A stretch of DNA of 64,000 nt from Nageia nagi. Taxonomy: Eukaryota > Pinophyta. The notes under the pieces are model-generated. The model saw only the letters and a list, made by a program, of their open reading frames with translations, searched no databases and was not told the origin of the DNA. The position numbers were made by a program, and so were the translations under genes. Below, piece after piece: positions 1 through 13,297 of the stretch. The stretch's first letter is position 1. Each line of letters starts with the position of its first letter. Where the stretch lies: assembly GCA_050084985.1 (NCBI GenBank), contig JBITNC010000001.1:126046001-126110000 (forward strand), in the 5' to 3' direction.

Positions 1-2420
1 TTCAATAGAGGTTTAGAGACATGTAATCTACTAAGCTCCTTACTCATTATGAATCTAGGTACCATGATATCCATGGTTTTGATCTAAAGTCCCTCCTTAA
101 CCTATTCAAAATGTGTATTGCGATGATCCCCTTTGGGTTAACTCCAAAAACCAACATTCATAAGAGACAAAAGAGTCTCAAATTTTGTATATCCTTTTTG
201 TACATTTTTCCCCCTGACAACACTCTATGCAATATGTTATTTTAGTTAATACAAATCTTTTTACTACCAAAAAAGGGGGGGTTTTGAAGTCTCCCCCAAC
301 ATTCTAGGCAGAATTTCCAAATGTATTTCCTTATATTTACATATAAAGATTATGGTAAATTATTTCAAAAGGAGAATAAAGTCTCTATATAATTCTACTA
401 AAATATAAATAAGATAAAAAAAATTTAATAAAAGATTTACCCCACCATTAATATATTGGTTAAATATGGTAATAATAGAATAATAGTATTCAAACTATTC
501 AAAAAAGAATAAAGTTACATTCCTTTATCTCCTTATCCTATCCTAATATCCTATCAAGTTTGATCAAGTTCTTTTATGCTTCATCCACCAGAAGAGATCT
601 TTATTATTAAAATTAAATAAAATAAAGGTGGATCTCTTCATTGAAATAGAAATTATGTTTATGTTTTCTATAAAACTTGTAATATATTCATAAAATATAC
701 ATTTATCCACCACAATGATTTTATTTTTTTCTAGGTTTTCTTTTTGGTATATTTTTCAACTTGAATCTTATGTTTTCTTCTTATGAATCTACTTGATTCT
801 TTCACATTTTTTAACATATTGATCAATAGATAATTGTGTCAACTTTTTACTTAACTTTAAGATGTTACAAAGCATTTTGGAGTGCCTATATAATTATTCA
901 TATTCTATGGATTTTGTTGCATGATCTCAAACTTTCTTCCTTCATAATAAGAGGCAAATTTGGAGTCATATTTATTGATTCTAACAATCTGTATTTTGAT
1001 GAGTTTAGTGATTTTACCCTTTTCTTAGATGAATTAAATAAAATCTCCTTTGTATTATATAATTTATGCCACACCTTATATTCATGATATGAATGAGAGT
1101 AACTTCCATTACCAATACCATGATTTATCTAAATATTATGCTCTCCACCTACCACAACATGCATTGTAATCATCTTCAACAACCCTTTAAATTTTAGAGT
1201 AGAAATATTTCCCACCTAAATAACATTGATTGAATTTTCTAAATATTAGAATAAAAAGGCCATTATATTCATAAGCTTTCTCCTTTGAATATGGTTCATA
1301 ATGGGAATATCATAACTATGAACTATAAAATAGCTATCATCTAATATGAGGAATGACATGATTGGTACTGCAACAATATTCTATAGTTTAGGAAGTGAAT
1401 ATATCATAATGTAATAAATAATAATGTAACAAATGGTAAGTAACATGTTAAATGATTATTAAATTTATAATTTGATAGATTATATGATTGTTAAATCCTT
1501 ACAAAGAATGCATTATATTTTAAATTTACTATAACATAGAAAAATAAATGTACACTCTTACTTTCTAATTTATCATTGTCCCAAGTGTGTTTTAAGTAAT
1601 ATTATAAAGAATTATAATTTGTACATTATCTTGATTATACTCTCTTTTAGTATGATATTATGATAATTTCTAATTGTTAATTGTATATATTTAATTTCAA
1701 TCTATTATCTATCATTTTTAATACTTGTAAAATAGTTAGCTTTTATCAAGACCCCAAAACCTACTAACAAATTCATGAAAAATTTACAAAAATACCACAA
1801 AGGTACACTAAAATTTACAAAACAATCCCCATAATACCTATTATAGCTTAGTCACAACTAAAATCCATCTTAAAATGGGTTGTGACATTGTGCAACTATG
1901 AACTATCTAATATGTTATAAGTGAATACAAATTTCTTTTTATCAATGGTATTGCCTCCCTTTTTATTTGCATTCAAAGTATTTATGGAAATTTTGATTAG
2001 GCTAAGAGAACCCCATACTACTCCAAGGTTTATTACAATCTATTTGCTATATCTTTGAAGGCCTTCTTATCCAAGCTTTATTTATTACTTGGTCTTCTTA
2101 CAAGATTTTGGAAAACATTAGGAGTTTGCTTTACAATTGTGATTGTTCTTTCTAGAAGTAGGACTTCTTCACATTGATCTACTAGAGAATCCTACTATTC
2201 TTGGTCTCTTTCTTATCATTTTTTATTCATTATACATTCTATAAGAGATGATATCCATACATGTTGCTCCTTAACTTGGATCTTCCTCATCATGAATTTC
2301 CTCTATTATTGTACTTCTCTCATTCCATGGTCCTCCTCCCCAATCCATCCTAGCCCTAGAAAATGAATTTTTATGGTTCATTTTTGCATTTGTTTGGTTA
2401 TAACTCCTAGCTTTTATTAA
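1..2420. other. AT-rich intergenic sequence, no gene seen
   Basis: Stops are dense in all frames and no protein-family motif was recognised. The longest open stretch, near 836-1087, starts at GTG, is hydrophobic low-complexity sequence and is not supported as a gene. A poly-G/poly-A patch near 270-285 is unremarkable. Confidence 0.5.
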
Positions 2421-2429
2421 TATATTTTG

Positions 2430-2640
2430 ATATTGTATTTATTATTTTTGTACCTATCATCTAATTGGTCTCCATACTCTTATGTCCTCCCTCATTTCAT
2501 CGTTATTTACCATTTTTTTCTCTAGATATTCTTTTTAATAATGATCAAATTTTTGGTAGATACTACATTTAATCAGTAGGTTTTCATAAATAATTTTGCA
2601 CTCTAATGAACCTTATTCCTCTTCATTCAAATATCATTCT
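2430..2640 (-). mobile_element. Possible retrotransposon gag zinc-knuckle remnant
   Basis: Read on the minus strand near 2,490-2,570, a short stretch resembles a retroviral-type CCHC knuckle (C-x2-Y-x4-H-x4-Y), with two zinc cysteines replaced by tyrosine. It is preceded by an acidic stretch and followed by a lysine-rich tail, as in copia gag. Several stops interrupt it and no LTRs were found. The match is short, so this is a weak call. Confidence 0.3.
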
Positions 2641-5480
2641 TTATTTAGCTTCTTTATTATTCCAATATTGATACAAAACTCTAGCATTGATATTTCTCTT
2701 TCCCTATTTATTGACTTTGTATTTAGTGATTAATGATCGATTACTTTTTATAATTATTGCAAGGATTTTAATATTTTAATATTCATTTGGAGAGCCTAGA
2801 ATACTTACCCATATTATAACTAAATCATTATTCTCTATTTAAAGATGGAATCCCCTATGCTAATACTTCAGAATCAATCCCTTCCTACTAAAGACCTATG
2901 GCCCTAATTCAAGAACCTTTTTAAGATCCTCTTCTTATTTGAATATGAAGAACATGAATTCCTTTTGTAATGTAAAAACCTCTATCTAGTCAACTATTAT
3001 CTATTTTTTAATAGTCCACCTCCAAATTTCATCCAATGTATTTTTATTTTATCTTTCTCAAAACATAAGATTTTATTTGAAATTAAAAGTTGAGTTTTAT
3101 TTTCAATAACCATAGTTTCAAGTTCAACTTCAATGTGTTCTACAAGGTTTTTCTTAGTGATAGGATTTTCCTACAAATGTGGTGGCTTCATATTAGGCCT
3201 ACATCTAGTTTTGTTTATTGCATTATTATTATCATGTGACTACATTCTCAAGAGGTTTGGTTGTGTTCTTTATTTAATACTACTTCATTATAGATTCACT
3301 ATTTTCTAAAATGTACAACATACTCACTTGAAACACCCTAATAAGCTTTCTTACAACTTTTATAATTATGTGATTCATATATGGAAACCTTGAATTTCAT
3401 AAACAAGTATCTATCATTATATAAGGGTAGCTTTGTATATACCTAAAATAAATTAAAGTTATATTTATGTCATCTAATATTTTATCTTCATCAAATGGCA
3501 TATACATGATATCAATAAGAAATTAATATTTCATCTATTATAAGAATCAAGTTGAATCTTATGATTCATAATTTACTTGATCAATAAATTTTAAAAAAAT
3601 ACTAAAATTTAAAATTATCTCATTATTTTTAATATTTATGTAAGGACTTTATATCCTTCTAGTTTAAAAAAATCATTATTTATGTATTAAAGTAGACTTC
3701 CATTAAGAAAAATAATAGGTATAACTTCAACATATGCTATATGTTTACATTGAATATTTAATGCTTGGTCTCTTTAAGTGTCTCAAAAAAATTATTAAAC
3801 TTCATTTTCTCTACTAATTCTACAAGTGTAAATCTTTAATAACCATTGAAAACTAATATTAGATGATGCATTACCTTTGTATCAATGTTTCTCCTTATTT
3901 TATAATTTCTCTTATTTCAAAATTATATCTTAATACACAACTTTATAATAAATTGAAAAGCATTATATTTTTTTATAGAGACGCATTTCTTTAGGAATGA
4001 AAATAAATGCAAAATATTTTATTAATGTTTAATATTAATCTAATAATGTTAAATCAAGACTATTTTATTTTTAAACTTAGAAATAAATATATTAACTATT
4101 GAAACCAAGTGCAATGGGTACACACTAGAAACATATTTGGTTTGTTTCCTATAGTTTATATATAATGATTGTGTGAAATAATATTATTTGTCAATTGTAA
4201 TTGTTGGAAATAAAAAGATTATTTAACAAAGTTTGGAATTTATATTTTTTGAATGCAATTAAACTTAAAAAAATGTATTTTTATCAAATGTAAATGTTGG
4301 AAATAAGTAAAGCATTCCATAAAATTCAAAATTTATATTTTTGAATAAAATTAATTTTTCATCTTTTATTATTAATATAGTTAGTAATGGACATATGAAA
4401 AAAAAAAATTGTTTGTGAAATAAAGATAATAAAAATGTTGAATTACATTGTAATTAATCTAGTTAAATATATAATTAAACAAAGTATACCGATCACACAA
4501 CAAATCTATGCTTTTTATATTATTGGTTGGGTTTTGACAGTATTAACATTTGGGTAATAACAAGAAGTGAAATACAAATTTAATAGCAAGCCTATAACCC
4601 ATAGCCATCAAATTTAGCAACTTACTCTATTTGTCTTAATCAAGGAGATACACATGGGCAACCGACGAAGGTGCTTGATATCGTGGAGGGATCTTTGCAA
4701 TCTGTGATTTTGGAGTTCTACTATTTTAAATATTTTTTAATATTTTTGGTAGTGTGGGGACGACATTAATGGTGATGTTGCAGAAAGCATTGGAGGCATT
4801 CATAATAATTTTGACAATCACGTAGTTGTTGCATCGTGCAGCTCTAAGAGAAGGTATAAACATTCATCAAAGAGTATCTGAACATGTTTTTTATCAAATA
4901 TTATGGTTTTTGATTACTTCGATAGATATGGATGCAAGTTGAAGGTGTATGAGGAAGATACACTATTTATTTGACAATATGCTTATAGAAACACAGTTTC
5001 ATTGACTCCAATATTTCATTGATTGTAATTGCCATGTTTATTCTTTGTATCATATTTCCAAATCACCTGATAAGATTTTATATTGAATGTCGTGGTTTTG
5101 GCTGACCTAATAAGATTACACATACTCTAGGTAAGTGCAATGGAATGATAGAGTTAAATCCTTTATACAATTGGCACTTGTGCACTGTATTTGACTATGC
5201 CCTATTTATAGGCGCAATTTTTGTTAGAATTAAGTTATTAACCCAGATTTCTTCCTACATATGCTATCTTTACTACGTACAGCTACAAGCTCCTTTTTGG
5301 CATATGGAATCTGTACACTCAATAATGCATATCAATTTCAGATATTTACAAATTATAGAGTTTACTATGTTACGACACACGCTGTATAAAGTCGATTTTC
5401 TTTTTAGTAATGTGTTCATGTAATATATCCATTTTTAACAAATGCTTTATTTTTATAAGATAAAAGAGGTATCTACCAGT
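2641..5480. other. AT-rich intergenic sequence, no gene seen
   Basis: No recognised coding motif. From about 4,560 the composition becomes slightly less AT-rich and looks less repetitive than the preceding 2 kb. This could be upstream flank of the thioredoxin-like exon at 5,592, but no promoter element can be singled out. Confidence 0.45.
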
Positions 5481-5591
5481 GTGTGTAGCAGCAGCAGACT
5501 ACAAACCAGAACCCAAGTCGATAGTGAAAATTTGGGAGTCTCAAAAAAACCCTAACCCAAATTAACAACGCCTTTCATCTCTGCTCTTGTC

Positions 5592-5801
5592 ATGTCAGAC
5601 TTACTTCTCTTTCCTCTTCCCTGTGATCTCTCAGTTTCATTCTACGTTGGACTCCCCTCTATTCTCAGTCCATCCATCCCACGGCCTCTTGTCAATAAGA
5701 ATGTCCCAAAGTTCCAAAAGATCTCCAAAGTTACGATTAAGGAGTTGGTCGTAATTTTTTATGCTTCTGGGTGTGGAGCTTGTAAATCTTTGCATTTTAA
5801 G
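5592..5801 (+). pseudogene. First exon of an ACHT-like (atypical Cys/His-rich) plastid thioredoxin, probably a gene fragment
   Basis: The ATG at 5,592 opens a Ser/Pro-rich N-terminus like a plastid transit peptide. It ends in a thioredoxin active-site segment with the motif GCGACKSLH. In the known ACHT/thioredoxin-like plastid family the redox pair is a (G/S)CGxCK-x-LHPK motif that accepts electrons and oxidises 2-Cys peroxiredoxin. Here the Pro after LH is Phe. The lysine codon ends at 5,801 and is followed directly by GTATAT, a plausible 5' splice site, so an intron is expected. I could not find the next exon (the part carrying the family's cis-Pro strand) before unrelated MCTP sequence begins at 6.2 kb. 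The segment between transit peptide and active site is also shorter than in the family. Either a long intron separates the rest, or this is an orphaned first exon; I favour the latter. Confidence 0.5.
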
Positions 5802-6189
5802 GTATATTACTTTATAGATTGAACGTTTTTTTTTCTTAATGAAAATATGATTGCCCAGGATGCAGTTGCACTTCTAACTGGCTTGTGTGATTTTGGATTG
5901 CATTATTAAATCAGTATTATTAAACAATATACTATGAATTGTTACCAAATATGACAACATAACGGTATGTAGATTCTAGCATGCCTTAATAGAGAGGATA
6001 ACAACTTTATAACCAAGGAATTATAATGAAATGCAATTAGACAGATGTTTCTTTCTTACCAACGGTTTTGTATGTTTCTGCAGATGCAAATACATTAGGA
6101 CTCGAACACTGCATTAACAAGACCCAAACATGTGACTAGTTCTTTCAATGGCATTAAGGATGGAATGCAATGATCGCATGATATATAAA

Positions 6190-6940
6190 ACATATATGTT
6201 GAAAGGGCCGATGAATTTTTTGGCAAGATCGTGCGATCTTGGTCTTCAGACTGCACCTGGCAGCTCACTTCCGTTCCTTGTACGCGGGCAGCAGGTACTG
6301 ATCCTCTATCACATTAACTCTCACATACCAAAGCTTGGGAGATAGATAAACCTTACATCGAATACTCGGCACACCTTCCAAGTGCACAATCGCGACAGCC
6401 GAGTGCCATACCTCAGGAAAGGCTTTTTCTGCCTGAGTACCCATCCATACCGCCAGCATAATCTCGCCCTTCATCTTGCTTTCCCCCTTGTAGTCCTCCA
6501 ACCGGAACGACTGGGGCGTCAGAGGGGAATCCGGTTACACCTGTCTGGGATCGTCGTTGAGGTCGAAGGAAACCTTCCTAATGAAATCACCCTTGACGAC
6601 ATCTTTGTTCTTGATAGTAATATCTACCGTTGACGCTTGGATGCGCTCTTTGTTGAAGGAAAAACCTTTCTTCCATTCTGGATTACTCTTCTTTTAGAAA
6701 AGCTTGGCGGTGTCCTTATAGTTTCTCAGTCAGACCTGGACGTGAGGGTCACATCTGCCTGTGATGTCCTTAGCGGGTAGATCCTTAGCCTTCTTCAAAC
6801 GGACGTAGATGTATTGCATCTGCTCCACCAAGTCGTAGATGCTCGTGTGGCGTTCCCCGCCGCGCACCTTCCATACGACATGTGTGCCTCTTCCTCGCCT
6901 AACGCAAGGTCATTGTGACTATAACTTGCAGGGTCATGGT
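6190..6940 (-). pseudogene. MCTP/FTIP-type multiple C2-domain protein, decayed fragment
   Basis: On the minus strand the sequence encodes the conserved C2 region of plant MCTPs (FTIP1/QUIRKY family, ER-plasma-membrane tethers at plasmodesmata). It begins with a YDLVEQMQYIYVRLKKAKDL stretch near 6,840, followed by CDPHVQV, KKSNPEWKKGFSF and DFIRKVSFDLND. Then come EIMLAVWMGTQAEKAFPE and SKVYLSPKLWYVRVNVIE-like text near 6,300. In-frame stops lie at 6,730-6,732, 6,694-6,696, 6,535-6,537 and 6,265-6,267. A frameshift separates the expected N-terminus (6,850-6,940), and similarity fades near 6,190. No introns are visible, but this region is within one exon in typical MCTP genes, so that does not prove retroposition. 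The C-terminal membrane domain is absent. GC content is clearly above the surroundings, consistent with a recently captured gene piece. Confidence 0.85.
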
Positions 6941-7146
6941 ATGAAAACAAATAAAGGCGCTAACTGAGAGGGTCGATGGTGGATGGTTTTTATGCTGATG
7001 GACGATGCGATTGTGTTCGACTTCTACTACTAAGGCTAAACTCTAACTGTTTCCTACGCCGCCTCAAGGGTATATCGACACCTGTGAGGATGCCGTCTCT
7101 TCTCCATCCACTGCTCATGCCACAACTATTCCACATAATGTGAAAG

Positions 7147-7465
7147 AAATTTTTCAGAATGTAACAATCAAGGCTTCATATAGATTTCCATACTATGAAC
7201 AAATTTTTCAGAATGTAAAAATCAAGGCGTCAGATTGATTTCATGGTATGCTTACTCTATAATAAATTTTTAACCGTAGATTTGAAACTAAGTTTCAAAA
7301 GTTCAAAAGGAGACGTTTACTGCGTAATAAATAATGCAACTATATGTTTTAGGTTTCAGATTGATTTCATGTTTTGCATGCTCTCTAACAATTTCAACGA
7401 ACTTCAAACGCTCAAAGAGGAATGCCTATGACATAATAAATAATGCAACTACATTTTCTAAGAAT
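7147..7465. repeat. Degenerate short tandem duplications
   Basis: Two ~54-bp units beginning AATTTTTCAGAATGTAA (about 7,148 and 7,201) are followed by two ~115-bp units (about 7,225 and 7,350). Each of the latter contains AGATTGATTTCATG and ends in AATAAATAATGCAACTA. No coding function is seen. Confidence 0.6.
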
Positions 7466-8147
7466 TATTTAAAAAATTATTACCTTTTTAACAATATTAA
7501 TCTTGAAATAATTCACATTAGAGAAGGGTAATTCATCGATGATATTTTATGGTAATATGTAGAACTATACAAGATCATAATTAGGTTGATAAAAAACACT
7601 CTAAAATAAATATTAATAATGAAGGATAACTAAAAGTAAATGATAAAGTAGTATAAAAAGAAAAAAAATAGAAATAAGAATAACCTGACAAAGAATTATG
7701 CTTGTCACTTGTCCTAAGCATAAATGAGAAACATTATAGAGTTTCATAGGAATGTAATGATTTTCGTTTGAAGTAAAACTGATCTTTGAATTGTATGTTA
7801 ACATTAGCTTGACAAAACTTCATAGGGTGATGTGTTAGTCTTTTAAAAAAATATAATCTAGAGTGATAATGGTTATATTCATCTTTTCTGGTTGATTAAG
7901 GATGTCCTAATATTATGCATGTGAAACATCATTAAAATAAAATGGGTGACAGATCTAATTTCATACATATTTTAAGTTTAAGTGAAACTCATACTTTTCT
8001 TTAAATGAATGATACTACTATGAAAAATGTTTCGCTTGTACATTAAAATGATTAATGCCATGTGTTTAAATTATATTCTAAAAAAAACTAAATTTCAAAT
8101 GATAAACTTGACATGTTTATTTCATTTTTTTTACTAAAATGCATTAA
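7466..8147. other. Intergenic, no gene seen
   Basis: AT-rich sequence with short spurious open frames only. Confidence 0.45.
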
Positions 8148-8222
8148 CAAGATTCAAACCCACACCCATTGGGTCCTTAAGCCAATGGTTTGACCGCCAC
8201 ACCATCCATAGTTTTCACAGAA
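8148..8222 (-). mobile_element. tRNA-derived SINE-like head
   Basis: On the minus strand a TGTGGCGGTCAAACCATTGG segment (A-box-like, 8,192-8,211) is followed about 35 bp later by GGGTTTGAATC (B-box-like, GGTTCGAATC consensus, near 8,150-8,161). This spacing is that of an internal Pol III promoter. It does not fold into an intact tRNA by eye, and no flanking target duplication was found. Confidence 0.4.
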
Positions 8223-8224
8223 GC

Positions 8225-8293
8225 CTCTCTATCCATACAATTTTACCAAGGGAAGCATTCTCTCTCTACCCATATAGTTTTACCAAGGGAGGA
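8225..8293. repeat. Two ~37-bp tandem units
   Basis: CTCTCTATCCATACAATTTT followed by ACCAAGGGA is repeated once with few changes (about 8,227 and 8,265). Confidence 0.6.
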
Positions 8294-8757
8294 AATTTTA
8301 ATGGTAATTTAGAAAAATACAATGATATCATACATGTAGCAAGGAGGACTCAACTTGAATTCAAATGATTATGCTCACATGCACTTAAAAAACACTTACA
8401 ATCATCATTGCAAATCATAAAAAAAAAGTAGAGAAATAATAATTCAAATATCAATTTAGCTCATTTTATGTGTCTACAAAAACAAATATTTCCTCTCAAT
8501 AAGATTCTTCTTCATACATAGATATATGCTAAAATATATTGTAAATAAATTGATCTAATCTCATGATAGTCTCCAACTAAAATGGGATTAGTAGAAACTG
8601 AGTTCATAAGTGTCCTTTCAAATTTGGGAGTAATCCCTTGGAATCCATATAACCAAAGCCTCACAAAGCAAGAAAAATAATCATTCTGCCATATCAAACA
8701 ATTCCAAATCATTTCGTATAAAACCAATAAATCAATTCATAATACTATCAAGCAACA

Positions 8758-9785
8758 ATGCCCAGACCAAACTGTACAATTTATGTTAGAAACCTTCGAG
8801 ATAACATCCAGAGGAGGAAATCGAAGACCTATTCTGTATGTACGGGTCCATCAACGAGATCCATATGAATAAACCGCCATTGCAACCAACCTATTGTTTC
8901 ATAGATTTTAAGCGCTCCTGCGACGCCAAGGAAGCCTTTCAACGTCGCAACGGCTACAAATTCCATGGCAATCACCTACGCGTGGAGATGTCCCGCAACA
9001 CTTCTCTTGAAAATGAAGCAGATTATTACAATACTTCTTCTACCGTTGGCCTGTGCAGGAGCAGCACGGGCTACATTGTTATTGTTGAGGGTCTTCCTTT
9101 TTCTACATCATGGCAAGACCTTAAGGATCACATTACGAAAGTTAGGGATGTATGTTTTGTTGAAGTATACCATGGAAGGGATGGCGAAATGGGAGTTGTG
9201 GATTACACAAAGTATGCAGATATGAAGCGTGTAGTAAGAAATCTTGATGACTCAGAGTTTCGTAGTAGGTATTATCGTTCATACATTAGGGTTAAGGAGG
9301 ATAAAAGTGAACGTTGTCGTAGTCGAAGCCGTAGCCGTCGCAGAGAACGAAGCCCTAATCGATCAGGAAAATGCAATTGAAGCCGATCTAGAAACAGAAA
9401 CTGCTATTCAGTAGTGAGATCAAGATCAAGGTCTAAGTCACGATCAAGAACAGGATCCTGGTCCAGATCAGTGTCTACTTCAGAATGATGTTCACGTTCA
9501 AGTTCTGGATCTCCTTCCCTATTGAGGAGCAGATCGTTATCAAACTCGAGGGATAGGTCTTGTTCATATTCGAGTGGGTATTCGTTGTCTCGATCTCGTT
9601 CGCAGTCGAGATCTGTATCACGAACTACTAGTTCTCAGTCAAGATCAATGTTTGGATCATCTTCTAGATCAGGTCGTTCAAATTCAGGATCTGAAACTCC
9701 TTCAAAGTCTTTTTCAGGAGATGGATCTGCTACTTCGAGGTCTGTGTCAAGATCACCTTTAAGCAATAGCAAAAGCACGAGATAG
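8758..9785 (+). pseudogene. Retrocopy of an SRSF1/SR34-type serine/arginine-rich splicing factor (copy 1)
   Basis: The copy has the full SR-protein architecture without introns. RRM1 starts at ATG 8,758 with RNP2 text IYVRNL and has RNP1-like YCFIDF near 8,897. A pseudo-RRM follows with the family-defining SWQDLKDH motif near 9,110. A long C-terminal Arg/Ser repeat tail runs to the stop at 9,783-9,785. Active SR34/SR30-type proteins bind exonic enhancers and recruit the spliceosome in nuclear speckles. Three lesions break this copy: a frameshift near 8,812 within RRM1, and in-frame stops at 9,378-9,380 and 9,486-9,488 in the RS tail. Normal SR genes carry many introns, so an intronless copy implies retroposition of a spliced mRNA. 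No clear poly(A) tail remains. A GTG-initiated 180-residue frame from 8,838 could still encode most of RRM1 plus the pseudo-RRM, but without its start and most of the RS tail. Confidence 0.88.
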
Positions 9786-12700
9786 ACTTTACCAACCTCT
9801 CTGACTTACAATCTTCATTATCTAATAGATTTTTTTATTGAATACTCTAAGAAAATTATTAGTATATATAATTTTAAATTTATGTGAACATTACCATAAA
9901 CTGACTTTATCTTCAATTCATCCTATGCCACATAGTTTAGCCCAAAAGTTATTAAAAGTTTTGAGAGGCAACCAATTGAACATTGTATTCCATAAAAACA
10001 TCAAAAAAAAATTACATTTAAGAATGGAGGTATATTAACTCTCATAAAACTAACTTCAATAATCTAATAATCTCACTAATGTATTATTAAACATTAATCG
10101 TATTATTTATTTTAACAAAAGTAATATTTTTCTTATGTTTAATTAGTTTTTTTTTAAGTAGTCCTATCTTATAGTTATCATATTTTTTTATTAATATTTG
10201 TAAGAATATCTTCTTAATGGTAGAAGTTTTATAATAAGACACAAAATAATTTTTAGTAATACAATATGTATATAAGAAACCATTTTGATTTTTATAGATG
10301 TGAAAAATGGTCAATTTAAAGATATGTGAAATATTAATGAATTGAAGAAACATTATGATGCAATGTCCAATTGGAATTTATTTCTAATTGACCAATTCTA
10401 AATAAAGTATTTTAAAGAAATCATATATCCATAACAATAATGTTTTATCTGAACATAATACCAAAGTAACTATATTTGTTTTTGTATATACAAAATGAAT
10501 AGAAAGGATTTTAAGTTACTATAGTTATTGATAAGGGGTAATATTTAATAAATGATGTACCATGCAAAATGTATGAGCTTGGGATCAAGGCAAAATTTAA
10601 ATATATATTCTATCATAGACTTGTGTCATGGTGTCCAGAAAAGGTAGTTTGACATGTTAATATTATTCTTCCTACCATGATCATTATGACATGATAGTAA
10701 CCCTCAACTTTAATACATAATGTATGGCATCTTGTAAATAATCACAATTTATTTCATCTTATTTGTAATATAAAAAATTCTAGAAAAGATTATAATGGGT
10801 GGAAATTTATATTTCTACAAACTATTAATATCTATAAGTTTTGAAATTCCCTAATGAGAAAGATGAATGGGGATGAAATTGTGCATATAGGGAAAGAAGA
10901 GAGCCATCTCATTGAAATAATATTGATCACTAAATATTTTAAAATTACATAATAAAAAAATTCAAATTCTATAACCTACCCAATGAGGTTAAGGTTTGAC
11001 AAACTACCAAGCTTTCTAAATAATCTTGATAAAAAAAGGAACCTATTATTTTAATTAGTTTAAGAGTAATTAATACAGTGTAGAAATCAACACCTCTTCA
11101 ACATTATTTATCTTAAAGGAACTTGATAAAATGTAATGATGTGAAAGAACTCTCTATGCCTCCTTTTTCAAATATTTAGTTATCCATTTAACATAATGTT
11201 CTAGACCTCATCTTTAAATATTAATTAAACATATTCCTCTAGAGTTTTTTACAACACAATAAGAGGCCTCCCAAGAAACTCTATGAAAGTTATATATAGA
11301 GGAAGAAGCTAAAGGAACTTATTTATTATATCAAACCTTCTAACTTCTTGTAATAAGTAATAGAAGAGACCCCATATAAGGAGTACTAGATATGAATTGT
11401 TATAAAATCTTATAAATAAATCTTAAAAAATTAACTAGATATAATAGCTTGGTGAACTAATTATTTAGGTTACATGAAACTTTATAAAATATATTGTACC
11501 AAAAGTAGTACAAGATGCTCCAAAATAAATAAATAAATGTTTAAAAATGTAAATAACTCATCTAGTTACATCTACTTTACACATGTATTTGATTTTTATT
11601 TAGTAACTTATTTTAGATATCTAGGTATTAAAGTAATTTAATTCTTTATTTTTCAATATTTATGGAATATAGTGCAATTTCACCCCTTTCTATCCCTTTA
11701 CGAATTGGTCCAATGTGTGCTAGCTAAGAATGTGCCTTGGAAAAAAATGAAACCTCTCATATATTTACAAGAAGAAGGATGTAACATTGATAGTATTTGT
11801 ATATTGATAGATTGTACTAAATTCTATGCTTAGTGTTTCTTGATGCCACATATCAAGTCTAGATTTTTATTGTAATGTATTATTATGTTCTTTATTTACA
11901 ATATCATAGTTAGGTTTGAAAATGAATTCATATGATTTTAGGGTGGATAATCATACGTCAGCACTCTATGGTATGCTAGCATTTTGTGTGTAGCAGGAAA
12001 GAAGGTTTGAACTTGGGGAGTGAGTCATCTAGATCCTATGGAGGCCATATCTAGGCTATGATTAACATAATACTAGTAAAGGATAGGTTTGTAGTCATTG
12101 TATTCAAGGTTGATTAGTTCAAGAGCTAGATCTAGTGTATTGCAATCATTCCTTTTAGTGCTTTAATTTACTTTATTATTTATTCTAATTAATATTGAAT
12201 GAATTAGTCTTAAATATAATTAAATCAATTTTTAGTATCAACAAATTAGTGAACCTAACATTTTCTTTTCAAACCATAGGATATTGAGCATTGCATTTTT
12301 ACATGGAGATTTTCATTAGAAAGCTTAGGTTTTATTTTCTTTATGATTGCATCCATATTTTTACAAAAAAATAAAATAAAAAATATTTCTTCAGAATTAT
12401 TAAAAAGTAAATGAATTTTATTTTATGAAAATTATTTTTTGGGAAAAGTTTTAAATTTTAAAGGTTATTTTATTGATTTTTATGAGATATTACATTGAAT
12501 AAATTATGTAGCTTTTCCTACCACTCTTGCTTCTTCCATTGGTACTTTCTTTATGTAGCAGGATATTGATGTACATCATCAAGGATATAAATTTTAATTT
12601 GGGTGTCTATTTGAGCCTTTCTTTTTTAGTGTAAGTAGAATTGTAAGAAGATTGCTAGTGAGGCTAATCCTACTATCCTTAGGTCCATTTTGACACTTCT

Positions 12701-13297
12701 TAGGGCCCCAAATCATCCCTTCATAGCAAAAAATTGGCTCTAAATATAATTTTTTATTTTTATTATGATTAAGAAATTTTAATATCATTTCTTATATGAG
12801 TATAAGATTATATATATTTTGGTAGTCTTAATTAGTGAATAATGGATGCATGATTCAATTTTAGAATAAATTGATGCTATGTTTAAGAATTATTAATAAT
12901 AGTAAGTCCTTGTTTGATTCATTATCTTGCAAAATTACCTTGGGGTCAATTATTGGTCTCTTGTAGTGAATCTACATAAAAAACATTTCCCAACTTGTAG
13001 ATAAATATAATTGAAAAATAGTTATGATTTTGTAAGGTTTAAAAGAGAGTATTTGGATGGATTTTTTACTAATTTTGACTTAGTAATATTAAATCTTACA
13101 TTTTTAAAAATCATGAATAAAAATAATTATTTTGATTAAAAAAATTGATGAAACCAACCTTGTGGGCTGATTTCTTAGAATTAGATTCTATGTCTAAGGG
13201 GTTCTCTTCCATCAAATTCATCCATAAGATCTCATCCATGCCAACATGGTCACCCATCAATTGGCCTTATCATATCCACATGATGTGAGAGGAGATA
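9786..13297. other. AT-rich intergenic sequence, no gene seen
   Basis: Numerous stops in every frame and no recognised protein motif. Short hydrophobic open frames near 10.1 and 12.6 kb lack any family signature. Confidence 0.45.

Noticed and set aside
836-1087. 83-codon open frame
   Set aside because: GTG start, hydrophobic low-complexity sequence in AT-rich DNA, no family motif.
5145-5423. 92-codon open frame upstream of the thioredoxin exon
   Set aside because: No recognisable domain, and its position just upstream of the exon suggests flank rather than coding sequence.
6382-6633. 83-codon plus-strand open frame
   Set aside because: Antisense of the MCTP relic, whose minus-strand reading is clearly the homologous one.
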